Positions 34,946 to 44,513 of a stretch of 64,000 nt of DNA are shown in pieces. Position numbers and translations under genes: made by a program. Below the pieces are notes generated by a model, which worked only from the letters and a program-made list of their open reading frames with translations, searched no databases and was not told where the DNA came from. Location: NCBI GenBank assembly GCA_964474045.1, contig CAYYRC010000014.1, positions 24,049-88,048 on the forward strand, in the 5' to 3' direction. Numbering within the stretch: the stretch's first letter is position 1; each line of letters opens with the position of its first letter. Source of the DNA: JACJWR01 sp964474045. GTDB lineage: Bacteria > Actinomycetota > Actinomycetes > S36-B12 > UBA10799.

Positions 34946-36430
34946 GTGACACTGCTTGCAGACGATCAGTTGCACCGCGCCGCCGGTGTGCTGCTGACGA
35001 TGGCCGCCGGGGACGCATTGGGGGCGGGCTACGAGTTCTCAGGACCGTATCCGCAGTCAATGCAGGTGCAGATGAAGGGCGGTGGCGCTTTCGGCTGGGC
35101 ACCGGGGGAGTGGACTGACGACACGCAGATGGCGCTCGTCATCGCCGCCGCTGCCAATCAGGGCGCCGACCTGCGCGAGGCTGAGGTCCTCGACTCCGTC
35201 GCGGCCGGATGGGTGGACTGGCTGAACCAGGCAACGGACGTGGGCGCACAGACCCGGTCCGTGCTTGCTGCTGTCGCCAGGCGCGACCGCGCCACGGCCG
35301 ACGCCTTGCTCGAGGAGTCCGCGGGGCTGCATGCGCGCAGCGGTCACACGGCGGGCAACGGATCGCTCATGCGCACGGCGCCGGTCGCCTTGGCGCACCT
35401 CCGCGACCCGTCGGCGATCACAGAGGCCGCGACCACCCTGAGCCGGCTGACCCACTACGACCCGGAGGCCGCTGAAGCGTGCGTGCTGTGGTGCCACCTC
35501 ATCCGCCACGCGGTGCTCACCGGGGAGTTGGATCCGGCACCCGGCCTGCAGGAGCTCTCCATCGACGCGTCGGAGGTGTGGGCCCGGCGGCTGGAGGACG
35601 CGTCGCACATGGTGCCCGCAGACTTCAGCTCCAACGGCTGGGTGGTGGAGGCGCTGCAGGCGGCGTGGTGCGCCATCGTCACCACCGGCGATCCAGCCGA
35701 CGGCGACGCCACCCACGTTCGGCGGGCGCTGGAGGCGGCCGTGCGCGGCGGGCGTGACACGGACACGGTCGCAGCCATCGCCGGAGGCTTGCTGGGTGGG
35801 CTGTACGGCGCCTCCGCGGTGCCAGCGGCATGGCGCCGTGTCTTGCATGGCTGGCCCGGCCTGCGGGCGCGGGACCTGATCTCGCTTGCGGTGCTGCTGA
35901 GCACGGGCGGGATGGGCGATGCTTCCGGCTGGCCGCTCGAGGCCGCGGTGGACTACCGAGGCTACTCCGGGCGCCATGCGCTCGCCGTGCATCCACATGA
36001 CGATGGCGTACTGCTCGGCGGGATTGGGCAGCTCAATCCTCTACCCGCGAGCGTTGACGCGGTGGTGTCTCTGTGTCGGCTGGGCGCCGAGCAGGTGCCC
36101 GCCGCGGGAGTCGCTCCTGAGGACCACGTTGAGGTGTGGCTGGTGGACAGCTCGCGTCGGGTCGCCAATCCGAACCTGCAATTCGTCCTGGCCGACACGG
36201 CCGAGGTGCTGGCCGACCTGCGCGCCGAGGGCAAGACGGTCCTGCTCCACTGCGTGCAGGCCCAGTCACGCACCCCGACGGTGGCCGCGCTGTATGCCGT
36301 CGGCCTGGGTATACCGGGAGAGCAGGCGCTGGCAGACGTCTGCTCGGCGCTGCCGCACGCCCAGCCGAACCCCGCGTTCAAGGCCGCGTTGCAGGGCTTG
36401 GGGTCGGGTCAGTCGCCGCACTCCGACTGA
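34946..36430 (+). CDS. ADP-ribosylglycohydrolase with C-terminal phosphatase-like domain
   Basis: The protein has 494 residues. The first 320 or so form an ADP-ribosylglycohydrolase: GDALGAGYEF, metal motif TDDTQM from T57, GHTAGNGSLMR and GRDTDTVAAIAGGLLGGLYG. It would remove ADP-ribose from proteins or nucleic acids using two magnesium ions. The last 150 residues read like a dual-specificity phosphatase. They have NLQFVLADTAEVLADL and then HCVQAQSR, an H-C-x5-R loop with C436. Two demodification activities may thus be joined. GGGAGGGAGG precedes the GTG start. No toxin partner is adjacent. Confidence 0.88.
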   Translation: MTLLADDQLHRAAGVLLTMAAGDALGAGYEFSGPYPQSMQVQMKGGGAFGWAPGEWTDDTQMALVIAAAANQGADLREAEVLDSVAAGWVDWLNQATDVGAQTRSVLAAVARRDRATADALLEESAGLHARSGHTAGNGSLMRTAPVALAHLRDPSAITEAATTLSRLTHYDPEAAEACVLWCHLIRHAVLTGELDPAPGLQELSIDASEVWARRLEDASHMVPADFSSNGWVVEALQAAWCAIVTTGDPADGDATHVRRALEAAVRGGRDTDTVAAIAGGLLGGLYGASAVPAAWRRVLHGWPGLRARDLISLAVLLSTGGMGDASGWPLEAAVDYRGYSGRHALAVHPHDDGVLLGGIGQLNPLPASVDAVVSLCRLGAEQVPAAGVAPEDHVEVWLVDSSRRVANPNLQFVLADTAEVLADLRAEGKTVLLHCVQAQSRTPTVAALYAVGLGIPGEQALADVCSALPHAQPNPAFKAALQGLGSGQSPHSD

Positions 36431-36450
36431 GTCGTCCCCGGCGCCGCGCT

Positions 36451-36517
36451 GTCTGCGCCACTTCACGGCGCTTGCGCCGCGTGTTCAGGGCGCAAACGCC
36501 GCGAAGTGGCGCAAACG
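36451..36517. repeat. Nested palindromic repeat, copy C
   Basis: Left arm GTCTGCGCCACTTC and right arm GAAGTGGCGCAAAC pair with one G-T mismatch. Inner arms around GCTTGCGCC and GGCGCAAACG also pair. It begins 20 bases after the ADP-ribosylglycohydrolase stop and 46 bases before the next start. Confidence 0.88.
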
Positions 36518-36549
36518 GCTGGACGCACCTCTGCGGCCGCTAGATGGGA

Positions 36550-36555
36550 TAGCGT
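36550..36555 (+). promoter_or_regulatory. Candidate -10 box for leaderless GAP-family mRNA
   Basis: TAGCGT, seven bases before the ATG at 36563; no Shine-Dalgarno is present. Confidence 0.5.
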
Positions 36556-36562
36556 CCTAGGC

Positions 36563-37207
36563 ATGCTGGGCACGCTCCCACTCGCGCTGGGCATCCTCGC
36601 CTCACCGATCGCCGTGATCCCCGCGATCCTGCTCTTGCTGGGCCCTCGCCCGCTGACCACCTGCGTCGCGTTCGGCCTGGGCTGGACCGGCGGTCTTGCA
36701 CTGGCCACAGGGGTCGCGATCCTCCTCGCAGATCTGATCGACGCAGGTGCGGGGACGCCAGCCTGGCTGTCATGGATCAGGATCGTCGTGGGTGCGCTGC
36801 TGGTGCTGTACGGAGTGGTGACCTGGCTGCGCCGAGACGCCCAGAAGGAGCCGCCGAAGTGGCTCACGGGCATCAGCGAACTGGCCCCAGGCAGGGCGGC
36901 AGTGCTGGGCATCGGACTTGCCACGGTCAACCCCAAGGTCCTCCTCCTGTGCGTCTCCGCCGGCCTCACCATCGGAACCGCCGGGGGCACGGCCAGCCAG
37001 CAGCTCGTCGCGCTGTTGCTGTTCCTGTTGATCGGGTCGATCGAGGTTCTGCTGCCCCTGGGAGCCTTCCTCGTGGCCGGCGAGCGGGCCACTGCGCCGC
37101 TGCTGCGGGGCAAGACGTGGTTGCAGGATCACGGCACGAGCGTTGTCGTCGTGGTGGTGATCGTGATCGGCGCGGTGCTGATTGTGAGCGGTGCCAGGGC
37201 GCTGTAG
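36563..37207 (+). CDS. GAP-family (Sap/LysE-like) membrane protein
   Basis: A 214-residue protein with six hydrophobic helices. SPIAVIPAILLLLGPRPL near the N-terminus and ATVNPKVLLLCVSAG in the middle match the GAP family, which includes the mycobacterial sulfolipid-addressing protein Sap and is related to LysE exporters. It probably moves a lipid or small metabolite across the membrane. It is a single gene, bounded by a palindromic repeat upstream and a hairpin terminator 1 base after its stop. Confidence 0.85.
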   Translation: MLGTLPLALGILASPIAVIPAILLLLGPRPLTTCVAFGLGWTGGLALATGVAILLADLIDAGAGTPAWLSWIRIVVGALLVLYGVVTWLRRDAQKEPPKWLTGISELAPGRAAVLGIGLATVNPKVLLLCVSAGLTIGTAGGTASQQLVALLLFLLIGSIEVLLPLGAFLVAGERATAPLLRGKTWLQDHGTSVVVVVVIVIGAVLIVSGARAL

Positions 37208-37231
37208 GCCGCACCCGTGCTTGGGTGCGGC
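37208..37231. terminator. Perfect hairpin between converging genes
   Basis: GCCGCACCC (37208-37216) pairs with GGGTGCGGC (37223-37231) around a six-base loop. It starts right after the TAG of the GAP-family gene and faces the YdeI-like gene, so it may work in both directions. Confidence 0.75.
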
Positions 37232-37276
37232 TCCGTCGGCGCAGACCCTGGCAGCCGGTGTCCCGCTGACGGGGTG

Positions 37277-37849
37277 CTACCCCCAGGCCTTGCGGCCCGC
37301 TGCGGCCTCGTCGGCGATCCGGGTGATCCGGGCTGAGCGGGTACCGGGGCGCTTGGCGCTGATCACCTGCCACAGCATCTGCTTGCGCGCCGAGGCGGTG
37401 AAGGAGTCCCAGATCTCGCGGGCCCCGGCGGCACCCAGGGCCTCGGCCAAGTCGTCGGGCACCTGCAAGCTGTCCACCGCCTCCAGGATCGTCCACGACC
37501 CGTTGGCTTTGGCGACCTCGACTGCGCGCAGGCCGCGCTCGGTCACCAGCCCGGCCGGTAGCAGGTGTTCCAGACGCGCCTTGTTGCTGGCCGACCAGGT
37601 GGACGTGGGCTTGCGGGGCGTGAGCAAGAGCGCGTTGCGTTCGTCGTCCAGGGTGCGGATCGTGGAGTCGATCCAGCCGAAGCACAGGGCTTCGCAGACG
37701 ATGTCCTCGTAGGACGGTGCCGGTCGTTCGGTGTGCCTGCGGTAGGTGACCAGCCAGATGCCCTGGTCGCGGTCGGCGTTCTCGCTCAGCCACTCTCGCC
37801 ACTCCTCGCGAGTGGTGACTCGGACGTGTTCGTAGTCGGGCAGGGCCAT
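37277..37849 (-). CDS. YdeI/OmpD-associated family protein
   Basis: The 190-residue soluble protein has the YdeI features: WREWLSENADRDQGIWLVTYR, YEDIVCEALCFGWIDS, and a C-terminal helical part ending in ARITRIADEAAAG. Pfam describes the family as bacteriocin protection/OmpD-associated, from E. coli genetics; the biochemical role is unknown. In a genome that makes lanthipeptides that label is tempting, but the gene is far from both peptide loci. The start is ATG at 37849 with CACACT six bases upstream. Confidence 0.88.
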   Translation of the reverse strand: MALPDYEHVRVTTREEWREWLSENADRDQGIWLVTYRRHTERPAPSYEDIVCEALCFGWIDSTIRTLDDERNALLLTPRKPTSTWSASNKARLEHLLPAGLVTERGLRAVEVAKANGSWTILEAVDSLQVPDDLAEALGAAGAREIWDSFTASARKQMLWQVISAKRPGTRSARITRIADEAAAGRKAWG

Positions 37850-37903
37850 GCCGGCAGTGTGCGCGGCCGGCTTCAGATGGGCAAGGGGCGTTCGCCTCTT
37901 GCA

Positions 37904-37969
37904 GTTTGCGCCACTTGTCGTTGCTTGCGGCCGGTATACGCGGCGCAGGCGACGACAAGTGGCGCAAAC
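37904..37969. repeat. Nested palindromic repeat, copy D (perfect arms)
   Basis: Arms GTTTGCGCCACTTGTCG (37904-37920) and CGACAAGTGGCGCAAAC (37953-37969) match over all 17 bases. An imperfect inner stem GCTTGCG/CGCAGGC is enclosed. It lies 16 bases past the stop of the M60-type protease gene on the minus strand. Confidence 0.92.
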
Positions 37970-37985
37970 GGTTCGGAGCGGACCG

Positions 37986-40900
37986 CTACGGCAGCGTCGT
38001 GGTGCCGTCGACCACCACCGAGCCCAACGGGTCGTGGCCGTACCAGGGTCCGGTCGCATCCGAGTAGGCGAGGTAGAACCGCTTCTCCGCAGCCGGGTAC
38101 CCGAACGCGGCCACCTGCGCGGACGCCTTGTCGCTGTAGTTCACACCCCACAGGTCGAAGAACGGGCGCTGGTCCTTGCCCGTCAGGTACGACGTCGCCA
38201 CCAGCATCCAGTCGTTGCCGCTGATCGCAGCGGCAGTCGTCCGGTCATAGCTGCCGAAGCCGAGCCCATCCTTCGCCGCGGCCCACGCCGCGTCGCTCGC
38301 GACTGCCTTGCCGAACAGCCGGTCCTGCAGGTAGAGGCCGGTGTACAGGTCCCAGCCGCCGTCGCCGAACTGCGGCAGGGACTGTGCCTGCCAGGCCAGT
38401 TGGACGTAGAACTCCAGCCGGTCGTAGGTGCCCTTCACCCACAGCGCGTCGTGCACCGCCGCCTTCGGGTCGGCCGTCTTCGCAGCATCACTGAGCATGG
38501 TGAACTGCGCGGCTTGGGTGGGCTCGTGCCCGGCGTGCACGGGGGCAGTCGGGTGCGTCGCGTTGTACGAGTACACCGTGTGGATCGGGAAGATGTTGTT
38601 GCTCACCTCGCCGGTGACGTTGTCGATCTGCATCCGCGGCCGCTGCTGGCCGTGGCCGACCTCGTGGGCGTCGCCCCAGCCCAGCGGCTCGAAGGCCCAC
38701 CAGGCGTCGTAGGGGTTGCCCGAGCAGCCGTACCCGCAGGTCGCCTGGTCAGAGTTGAAGTGCCACATGCCGAACATCCCGTGGACCGCAGGATCGGTGC
38801 AGTTCCATCCCTTGTCCGCGCACAGCGCGCTCACCTTCGAGTCCAGCGACAGCGACTGCCCGGTGAACCCGGCCAGGTTGAAGATGCTCTGGTAGAAGTT
38901 CGCCGTCGTCACCTCCGCCAGCTTCTCGGGTGTGTTGGTCACCGGGTTGGCTAGCGTCTGCAGCATGTTGGCCCGGGTGGAGTGGACCTGGAAGCCGGGG
39001 GTCAGGAACTCCGCCCAGTCGTAGTCGCCGGCGGCCAGGTCCGCGGCGAACTGCGCGGTGGTCGCCGAGCCGTTCCACACCGGGTGCTGGCCGACGCCGG
39101 AGAACCGCAGCGACGCGGTCACGTCGGTGGCCGAGCCCTTCAGCCACACCTGCACCGGCCCGCCGTAGGGGCTGGTCAGAGTCACTTTCTGCCCGGGTGC
39201 GAGCTCGACCCAGGGGCTGGTCAGGTACTTGGGCCGGGTGTAGGAGTTGGCGTCGAACTCCTTCGTCGAAGCCGAGCGAAGGCTGTTGATAGCCACCTTG
39301 ACGCTCTGACTGCCGGCGGCATCGGTGCGCTCAACAGTGAACGGCCGTCCGGGCAGGGCATATACCGTCGCGGCGGTGAAGTGGTCGGTCGCCCGCGTCG
39401 TCGCCGACACGTCCTTGGTGATGGTCGGGATGTCTGCCCGGATGGGTTTGCTGAAGCTGCCCAGCTTCGTCTGAGCCGAGGCGACCGTGCGGGTGTTGAG
39501 CACGGCGTGATCGGCGAAGTAGGCCCGCAGGAAGGTGTCCTGCGACGTCGTCACCTTGTCCATCGGGTAGCTGACCTCGCGGCGGTATGCATCGCCGAGC
39601 AGCACCAGCAGCTTGTCCAACCTGTTGGTCGGTCCGGCGAACAGGTCCACCGCCTTGGCGTCCATTGCGTTGAGCCGGCTCCGCAGGTAGTCCCGGGCGC
39701 CGGCGTAGAACTCCGACTGCAGTGTGGCGTCCGCGCACGACCCGCCGCTGCACCCCGACAGGTTCACGTTCCAGTCGGCGTTGCGGAAGTGGGTGAGCAT
39801 GCGCCCCACGCTCTGGATCTCCGTCGGCACAGCGCCCACCGCAGCTGCCGGGTTGTAGCCGCTCAGCGACAGCTTCGAGGACGAGTTGTCCGAGGCGTAG
39901 GCCACGTCGAACACCGGCAGCAGCGCGGCGCCCTGCGGCTTGAGGTCGCCGTCGTGATGCAGGTACATCACCGGCGTCCCCGCGGCCATGGCCGCCTTCA
40001 CAGCTGCGGCGACGGCTGTCGGATTCCCGGAGGTGTCGAACTGCGACACGATAAGCAGGTCCGGGCGGGCGGCGAGGCACCCTGCCAGCGCGGCGCCGTC
40101 GCAGGTGTCCGCGGCGTTGTACGACACCTTGCCGGGGTAGTGCGCGTCCAGCCAGGTGCGGGTGGCCACCTCGTCGGGGAACCAGTAGCTCTGGTCCATC
40201 TGGGCGATCACCACCTTGAACGGGGCGGCGGTCAGATCGTCGCGCCCGGTCAGCCACGACATCGAGTTCTCCAGGAACTTGTGCATCCCAGCATCAGTCG
40301 TGGCGGCGTTGGGTGCGCTGGCCAGCGCGGTGCGCATCGGGTTCCCGCCGAGCACCAGGTAGCGCCCCGGGCCGCTCTGGCCGGCGACGCCGATCTCTCG
40401 ATCCTTGACGGTGTAGCCCGTGGCGCTGACGGCGTTGGTGCGAAGGACGCCGACGTTGGTGCCGTAGGTCGAGGTAATCAACGCGGCGTCGTGGGTGGGA
40501 GTCCAGCCGATCGAGGTGAGGCTGGCACCGTCGGCCTTAACGGTGCCGTCGGGGTTGAGGTTGAACAGCTTGGCCTTGGCGCCCAGCAGCAGGTCCTTGT
40601 TGGTGTCGATGGTCGTGAGGGCGGCGTCGACCAGCGAGGCCGGGTCGGTGACGCCGGCCGCCGATCCGGACGCCACCGCCTGCTCAACGGCGTTGAACGC
40701 CGTTGCCGAATCGACGCCGGCCAGGGTCGTCGGCGCCGAGGTGTTGCCGTAGGCGTCAACCGCCACGACGGCGTAGTCGTGGCGGCCGGTCACGCCGGCG
40801 TCGGTGTACGAGCGGGCGGCGCTGCCCACCGAGCCGATGGGCGCGCCGTCACGGTAGACGCGGTAGCCGCTGATCCCGTTGGCGTCGGTACCGGCGGTCC

Positions 40901-42893
40901 ATGACACCGTGACCCCGCGGGCGTCGACCAGGCTCGGGGCCAGCGTCGTCGGCGCGGCCGGGACGATGCTGTCCAGCGCGTCGGGCGTCAACAGGTTGGC
41001 GCCGGTGATCACCGCGGGGGCGGACATGCCCGGGCCCTGCCAGCCGATCTGTACATGATCCGACCCGACGGCCTCCTTGTGCAGCGCCTCCAGCGAGTAC
41101 ACCTGCCCCGCGACCAGCGTCACGGCGACGCTCTTCTGGGTCGGGTACTTGGTCCATTCGTTCACGGTCGCCGACGAGGTCAGGCTGGCGATCGGGGCGC
41201 CGGACAGGCTGGTCGGGTCGCTGGTGGGGCCAAGGCGCAGCTCGCCGGCCTCGTTGGCGGCCAGGTAGAACGTGTAGCTGCCGGTCACGCTCGGCCGCAG
41301 GTAGCCGGTGAGTCGGTCGCCGAAGTTGTCGGCGGTGTTGGTCGGCGTCGCCGCGCTGGGGACGACCGACGTCGAGTCCGGCTTGGCCGGGTAGCGGGTG
41401 TCGGCCGTGAGCGCCGACACCGCGTAGCCGCCGATGCCGCTCCAGAACTGGCGCAGCATGCCGGCGTGGGCCAGCCGCACCGGATCGGTCACGAGCACCG
41501 TGAACTGCTTCTGCACCGTCGTCGCCGTGCCGTCGGTGACCTCCACCGTGATCGTCCGCAGGGTGGCCCCGGTCGGGCTCATGGCCGCCGAGGTGGTGAG
41601 TTTGCCGGTCGCGGCATCCACCGCGAAGCCGTCCCCGGCCACCAGCCGGTAGGACAGCGCATCGTCGACGTCGGGATCCGTCGCGGCGACGTCGCCGATC
41701 GCAGTGCCCGCCGGGGCGTCGTTGGCCACGGCGTAGTGCCCGCCGGCGCCCAGGAACACCGGCGCCGAGTTGGTGGTGCGGGTGGTCACGGTTGCGCTGC
41801 TCGCTGGCGGGGAGCCGGACGCGATGCTCGCCTCGACGCGGTAGGTGTAGTTGGTGTCGGGTGTGCGCCCACGGTCGGAGAAGGTCAGGCCGGTGGTGCT
41901 GGCCACCTCCGTGCCGTCGCGGAACACCCGATAGCTGACTGCGCCGCCTGGGGTCTGCGCGGCCGTCCACGACAGTTCAACGCGCTTGGCCTGCGCGACG
42001 GCCGTAAGAGTCGGTGCCGTCACAGGGAGCGCGACCGACGTCCACGGCAGCAGGTGCTGCCCCGGGATCACCGTGCGCGTAGCTATGCCTGGACCGGTCC
42101 AGGCCACCCCCAGGCGATCACCGCCGGTGCTCTCCTTGTGCAGGGCATAGACCAGGTAGGCCCGACCTGCCTGCAGGGTGACGGGGGCGGCGTTGACGTA
42201 GCCGCTGCTGTAGCTGGAGCTGGCGACCTTCTTGGCGCCTGCCGGGTAGGCGCCGTCGGGGTTGATCCACAGCTCGCCACCGTCGTCGGAGGTGATCGAC
42301 AGCGTGTAGGCGCCGGTGGTCGGTGGCACGAGGTAGCCGATCACGCGCTGGCCGTACTTGTCGGCGGCGTTGGTCGGGGCCTCGAAGTTGGCCAGGGTTG
42401 AGGTCTGGTTCGGGGTGGCGGGGTAGCTGGGCAGCGAGGTGAGGTAGCTCACCGACGAACCCGAGACGCCCGTCCACAGTTGCCTGGTGACGCCGGCCGC
42501 TCCGGCGGCGACCGCGGATACGACCACCTGCGCCTGCGCCGTGTTGGTTCCGTCGCTGGCCGTCAAGCCGAGCAGGGTGGAGGTGCCCGCGGTCAAGGGG
42601 CCGGCGACGCGAAGCTGCCCGGTGGCCGGGTCGATGGCGAAGGTGCCCGACGTGTTGCCGGCGTTGATCGAGTAGGTCAGGGGGGCAGCTTCAGGATCGG
42701 TGGCCGCGAGGGTGGCCACCAGGGTGCCCACCGCCGCTCCCGCGGTCACCGGCCACTCGCTCTGCGCGGCGGCGAACGTGGGGGGCAGGTTTGGCGTCGC
42801 TGCCGCCGCCGGCGTCGATCCCTGGGGGAGGACCGTCAACCCTGCAACTGCCAGGACTGACGCCGATGCTATTCCGCCTGCGATACGCCACAT
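37986..42893 (-). CDS. Large secreted M60-like metalloprotease with PA14, cadherin-like and FN3 repeats
   Basis: A 1,635-residue secreted protein. The signal peptide ends near ALA-rich residue 33. It is followed by a cadherin-like repeat (about 35-125), PA14 (135-290), FN3 (295-385), a second cadherin-like repeat (390-480), PA14 (480-640) and FN3 (645-740). The large C-terminal region ends in an M60/ImpA-type protease domain with zinc motif HEVGH at 1410-1414 and a likely Glu ligand further on (GEVSNN). PA14 and FN3 domains suggest glycan binding. M60-like proteases cut mucin-type glycoproteins, so a host- or matrix-directed enzyme is likely. No LPXTG anchor is visible. GGAG lies upstream of the ATG. 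Confidence 0.88.
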   Translation of the reverse strand: MWRIAGGIASASVLAVAGLTVLPQGSTPAAAATPNLPPTFAAAQSEWPVTAGAAVGTLVATLAATDPEAAPLTYSINAGNTSGTFAIDPATGQLRVAGPLTAGTSTLLGLTASDGTNTAQAQVVVSAVAAGAAGVTRQLWTGVSGSSVSYLTSLPSYPATPNQTSTLANFEAPTNAADKYGQRVIGYLVPPTTGAYTLSITSDDGGELWINPDGAYPAGAKKVASSSYSSGYVNAAPVTLQAGRAYLVYALHKESTGGDRLGVAWTGPGIATRTVIPGQHLLPWTSVALPVTAPTLTAVAQAKRVELSWTAAQTPGGAVSYRVFRDGTEVASTTGLTFSDRGRTPDTNYTYRVEASIASGSPPASSATVTTRTTNSAPVFLGAGGHYAVANDAPAGTAIGDVAATDPDVDDALSYRLVAGDGFAVDAATGKLTTSAAMSPTGATLRTITVEVTDGTATTVQKQFTVLVTDPVRLAHAGMLRQFWSGIGGYAVSALTADTRYPAKPDSTSVVPSAATPTNTADNFGDRLTGYLRPSVTGSYTFYLAANEAGELRLGPTSDPTSLSGAPIASLTSSATVNEWTKYPTQKSVAVTLVAGQVYSLEALHKEAVGSDHVQIGWQGPGMSAPAVITGANLLTPDALDSIVPAAPTTLAPSLVDARGVTVSWTAGTDANGISGYRVYRDGAPIGSVGSAARSYTDAGVTGRHDYAVVAVDAYGNTSAPTTLAGVDSATAFNAVEQAVASGSAAGVTDPASLVDAALTTIDTNKDLLLGAKAKLFNLNPDGTVKADGASLTSIGWTPTHDAALITSTYGTNVGVLRTNAVSATGYTVKDREIGVAGQSGPGRYLVLGGNPMRTALASAPNAATTDAGMHKFLENSMSWLTGRDDLTAAPFKVVIAQMDQSYWFPDEVATRTWLDAHYPGKVSYNAADTCDGAALAGCLAARPDLLIVSQFDTSGNPTAVAAAVKAAMAAGTPVMYLHHDGDLKPQGAALLPVFDVAYASDNSSSKLSLSGYNPAAAVGAVPTEIQSVGRMLTHFRNADWNVNLSGCSGGSCADATLQSEFYAGARDYLRSRLNAMDAKAVDLFAGPTNRLDKLLVLLGDAYRREVSYPMDKVTTSQDTFLRAYFADHAVLNTRTVASAQTKLGSFSKPIRADIPTITKDVSATTRATDHFTAATVYALPGRPFTVERTDAAGSQSVKVAINSLRSASTKEFDANSYTRPKYLTSPWVELAPGQKVTLTSPYGGPVQVWLKGSATDVTASLRFSGVGQHPVWNGSATTAQFAADLAAGDYDWAEFLTPGFQVHSTRANMLQTLANPVTNTPEKLAEVTTANFYQSIFNLAGFTGQSLSLDSKVSALCADKGWNCTDPAVHGMFGMWHFNSDQATCGYGCSGNPYDAWWAFEPLGWGDAHEVGHGQQRPRMQIDNVTGEVSNNIFPIHTVYSYNATHPTAPVHAGHEPTQAAQFTMLSDAAKTADPKAAVHDALWVKGTYDRLEFYVQLAWQAQSLPQFGDGGWDLYTGLYLQDRLFGKAVASDAAWAAAKDGLGFGSYDRTTAAAISGNDWMLVATSYLTGKDQRPFFDLWGVNYSDKASAQVAAFGYPAAEKRFYLAYSDATGPWYGHDPLGSVVVDGTTTLP

Positions 42894-43176
42894 GGACGCG
42901 CTCCAACCGCTCGTTCGACACCCTCCGCGCACGCCGGATGAGCGCGTGCCCCACCGTTGCTGGTGGTCCCCGTCTGAGTGTCGGGCGGGAGCAGACTGCG
43001 TCCAAAGGGAATCCAGTCAAGTGTGGAAGGTTCGTCTGGTTCATATGACAAGTCGGGGGAGCGGCCAGCAGCCTCGCGGTGAACGCGGGGGCAATTTGGA
43101 CAGCGCGTGTTTGGAGCCCCCATCGCAGGGCCGCTCGGCGGTATGTTGGCGTGCCGGGGGCTCGGAAAGGTGATCT

Positions 43177-43809
43177 GTGCAGTCGAGGCCATCTCGCCGG
43201 CGACCGCTGCGTCGGCCGGGGACTACGTCGCGGCTTCGTCGGGCCCCCGGACCCCGTCAGCCGTGGACCGCTCCCGGCGGCGCCGTGGTGGATCTGCCCG
43301 TGGTGCTCGACGTCGTGGAGGTCGGGTCGGACGGAGCGACGGTCCTCTGGAGGGTGGAGGCCAGGGTCGAGTTGATCGAGGGCCGGCCGAGCATCACTCG
43401 AATCGTCCTGGATTCGGCCGTGGGCCTGCAGCCCCAGATGCTGCAGGTCAAGTTCCGCTGGGCCACGCCCCTGGACGTGGTGACCCGTGCGGTGCCCCAG
43501 TTGATCGCCGACGGCATCGACCCGTTCGACTACGAGTACCCGATCCGCAACTTCCCCGACGCCGCGGACGTCGGCCGCGCACAGGGTCGGCGGCTGACCG
43601 ATGCATTCCTGGCGGACGTGGCCCAGCGCTATGTGGCACTGGGCCGCGGTTATGCGGCGGTCATCGCGGCCGAGCGCGATGTGTCGCCGAGGACGGTCGT
43701 CAGCTGGGTCGAGAAGGCCAGGGAGCGCGGCATCCTCACGCGCGCCCGGCCGGGCGCGGTCGGCGGGGAATACGTGCCCGAGCAGGCCCGCGGCTCGGAT
43801 CGCGGCTGA
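43177..43809 (+). CDS. Hypothetical protein with C-terminal helix-turn-helix-like segment
   Basis: A protein of up to 210 residues. The N-terminal 36 residues are Arg/Pro-rich and may not be translated: GTG at 43285 is an alternative, though AAGGTG supports 43177. The middle is a beta-rich domain. Residues 150-190 (DVAQRYVALGRGYAAVIAAERDVSPRTVVSWVEKARERGIL) read like a helix-turn-helix of the type seen in small actinobacterial proteins of unknown role, so DNA binding is possible. It diverges from the protease gene. Confidence 0.65.
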   Translation: MQSRPSRRRPLRRPGTTSRLRRAPGPRQPWTAPGGAVVDLPVVLDVVEVGSDGATVLWRVEARVELIEGRPSITRIVLDSAVGLQPQMLQVKFRWATPLDVVTRAVPQLIADGIDPFDYEYPIRNFPDAADVGRAQGRRLTDAFLADVAQRYVALGRGYAAVIAAERDVSPRTVVSWVEKARERGILTRARPGAVGGEYVPEQARGSDRG

Positions 43810-43976
43810 GCGATTGCTCCTGGCGTCGCCGCGGGGAACCGATGGGGCCGGTGGGTGCGACACGCTCAGGTGGGTGCGGCACGCGACTGCCGGAGGGATG
43901 GGCAGCGCAGCTCACGAGTCAGAAATCCTCCTACTGGGGAGCCCGCGTACCTGTCGCCATCGGCAGAATCGGTCTC

Positions 43977-44486
43977 ATGACTCCATCTGCGTCGCTGCCT
44001 CGCAAGATGGCCGTGGTGCTTGGTGCCGAGACCTTCGTGGTGATCGTGCTGCTGGCCCTCGCCGGCAGCGACTTGCCGCCGCCGGTTGGCTTCGTCGTCA
44101 TGATCCCGGTGGGTCTGTTGCTCGGGGTGGCGGTGGGTGCGGCGACGGTGCCGCTGCTGCGCCGCATCGACCGCGAGGGCGCCGTTCGCGCGCTCTTGAC
44201 CTCGGTGCTGGGCGGGGCCGCGATCGGCGCCGGGACCGGCCTGGTGCTGCTCTTGGCGGGTCTCGCGATGGATACGCAGGTGACGCTCAAAGCCGCGCCG
44301 CTCGCTCTGTGGTTCGCAGTGTTGACCGCGATGGGCGCCCTTTCCGGTGGGTCGCTGGGGCTGCTACTGGTCCTCGCCGACCGTGTGCGCCGCGGCGAAG
44401 CGGCCCGGTTCGCGGCGGCTGCTCTGCCGGGCCTCTTCGTGATCGTCGCGCTGATCGTGATCATCGTTCTGCGCTTGACGGGCTAG
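43977..44486 (+). CDS. Hypothetical membrane protein with four helices
   Basis: A 169-residue protein with four or five hydrophobic segments and a short basic loop (LRRIDREGAVRALL). No family is recognised. The ATG at 43977 has CAGAAT seven bases upstream and no Shine-Dalgarno. It is a single gene, ended by a palindromic repeat 27 bases after the stop. Confidence 0.7.
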   Translation: MTPSASLPRKMAVVLGAETFVVIVLLALAGSDLPPPVGFVVMIPVGLLLGVAVGAATVPLLRRIDREGAVRALLTSVLGGAAIGAGTGLVLLLAGLAMDTQVTLKAAPLALWFAVLTAMGALSGGSLGLLLVLADRVRRGEAARFAAAALPGLFVIVALIVIIVLRLTG

Positions 44487-44513
44487 CCCCGATTGCCCCA
44501 GCGTCACCCCCTC

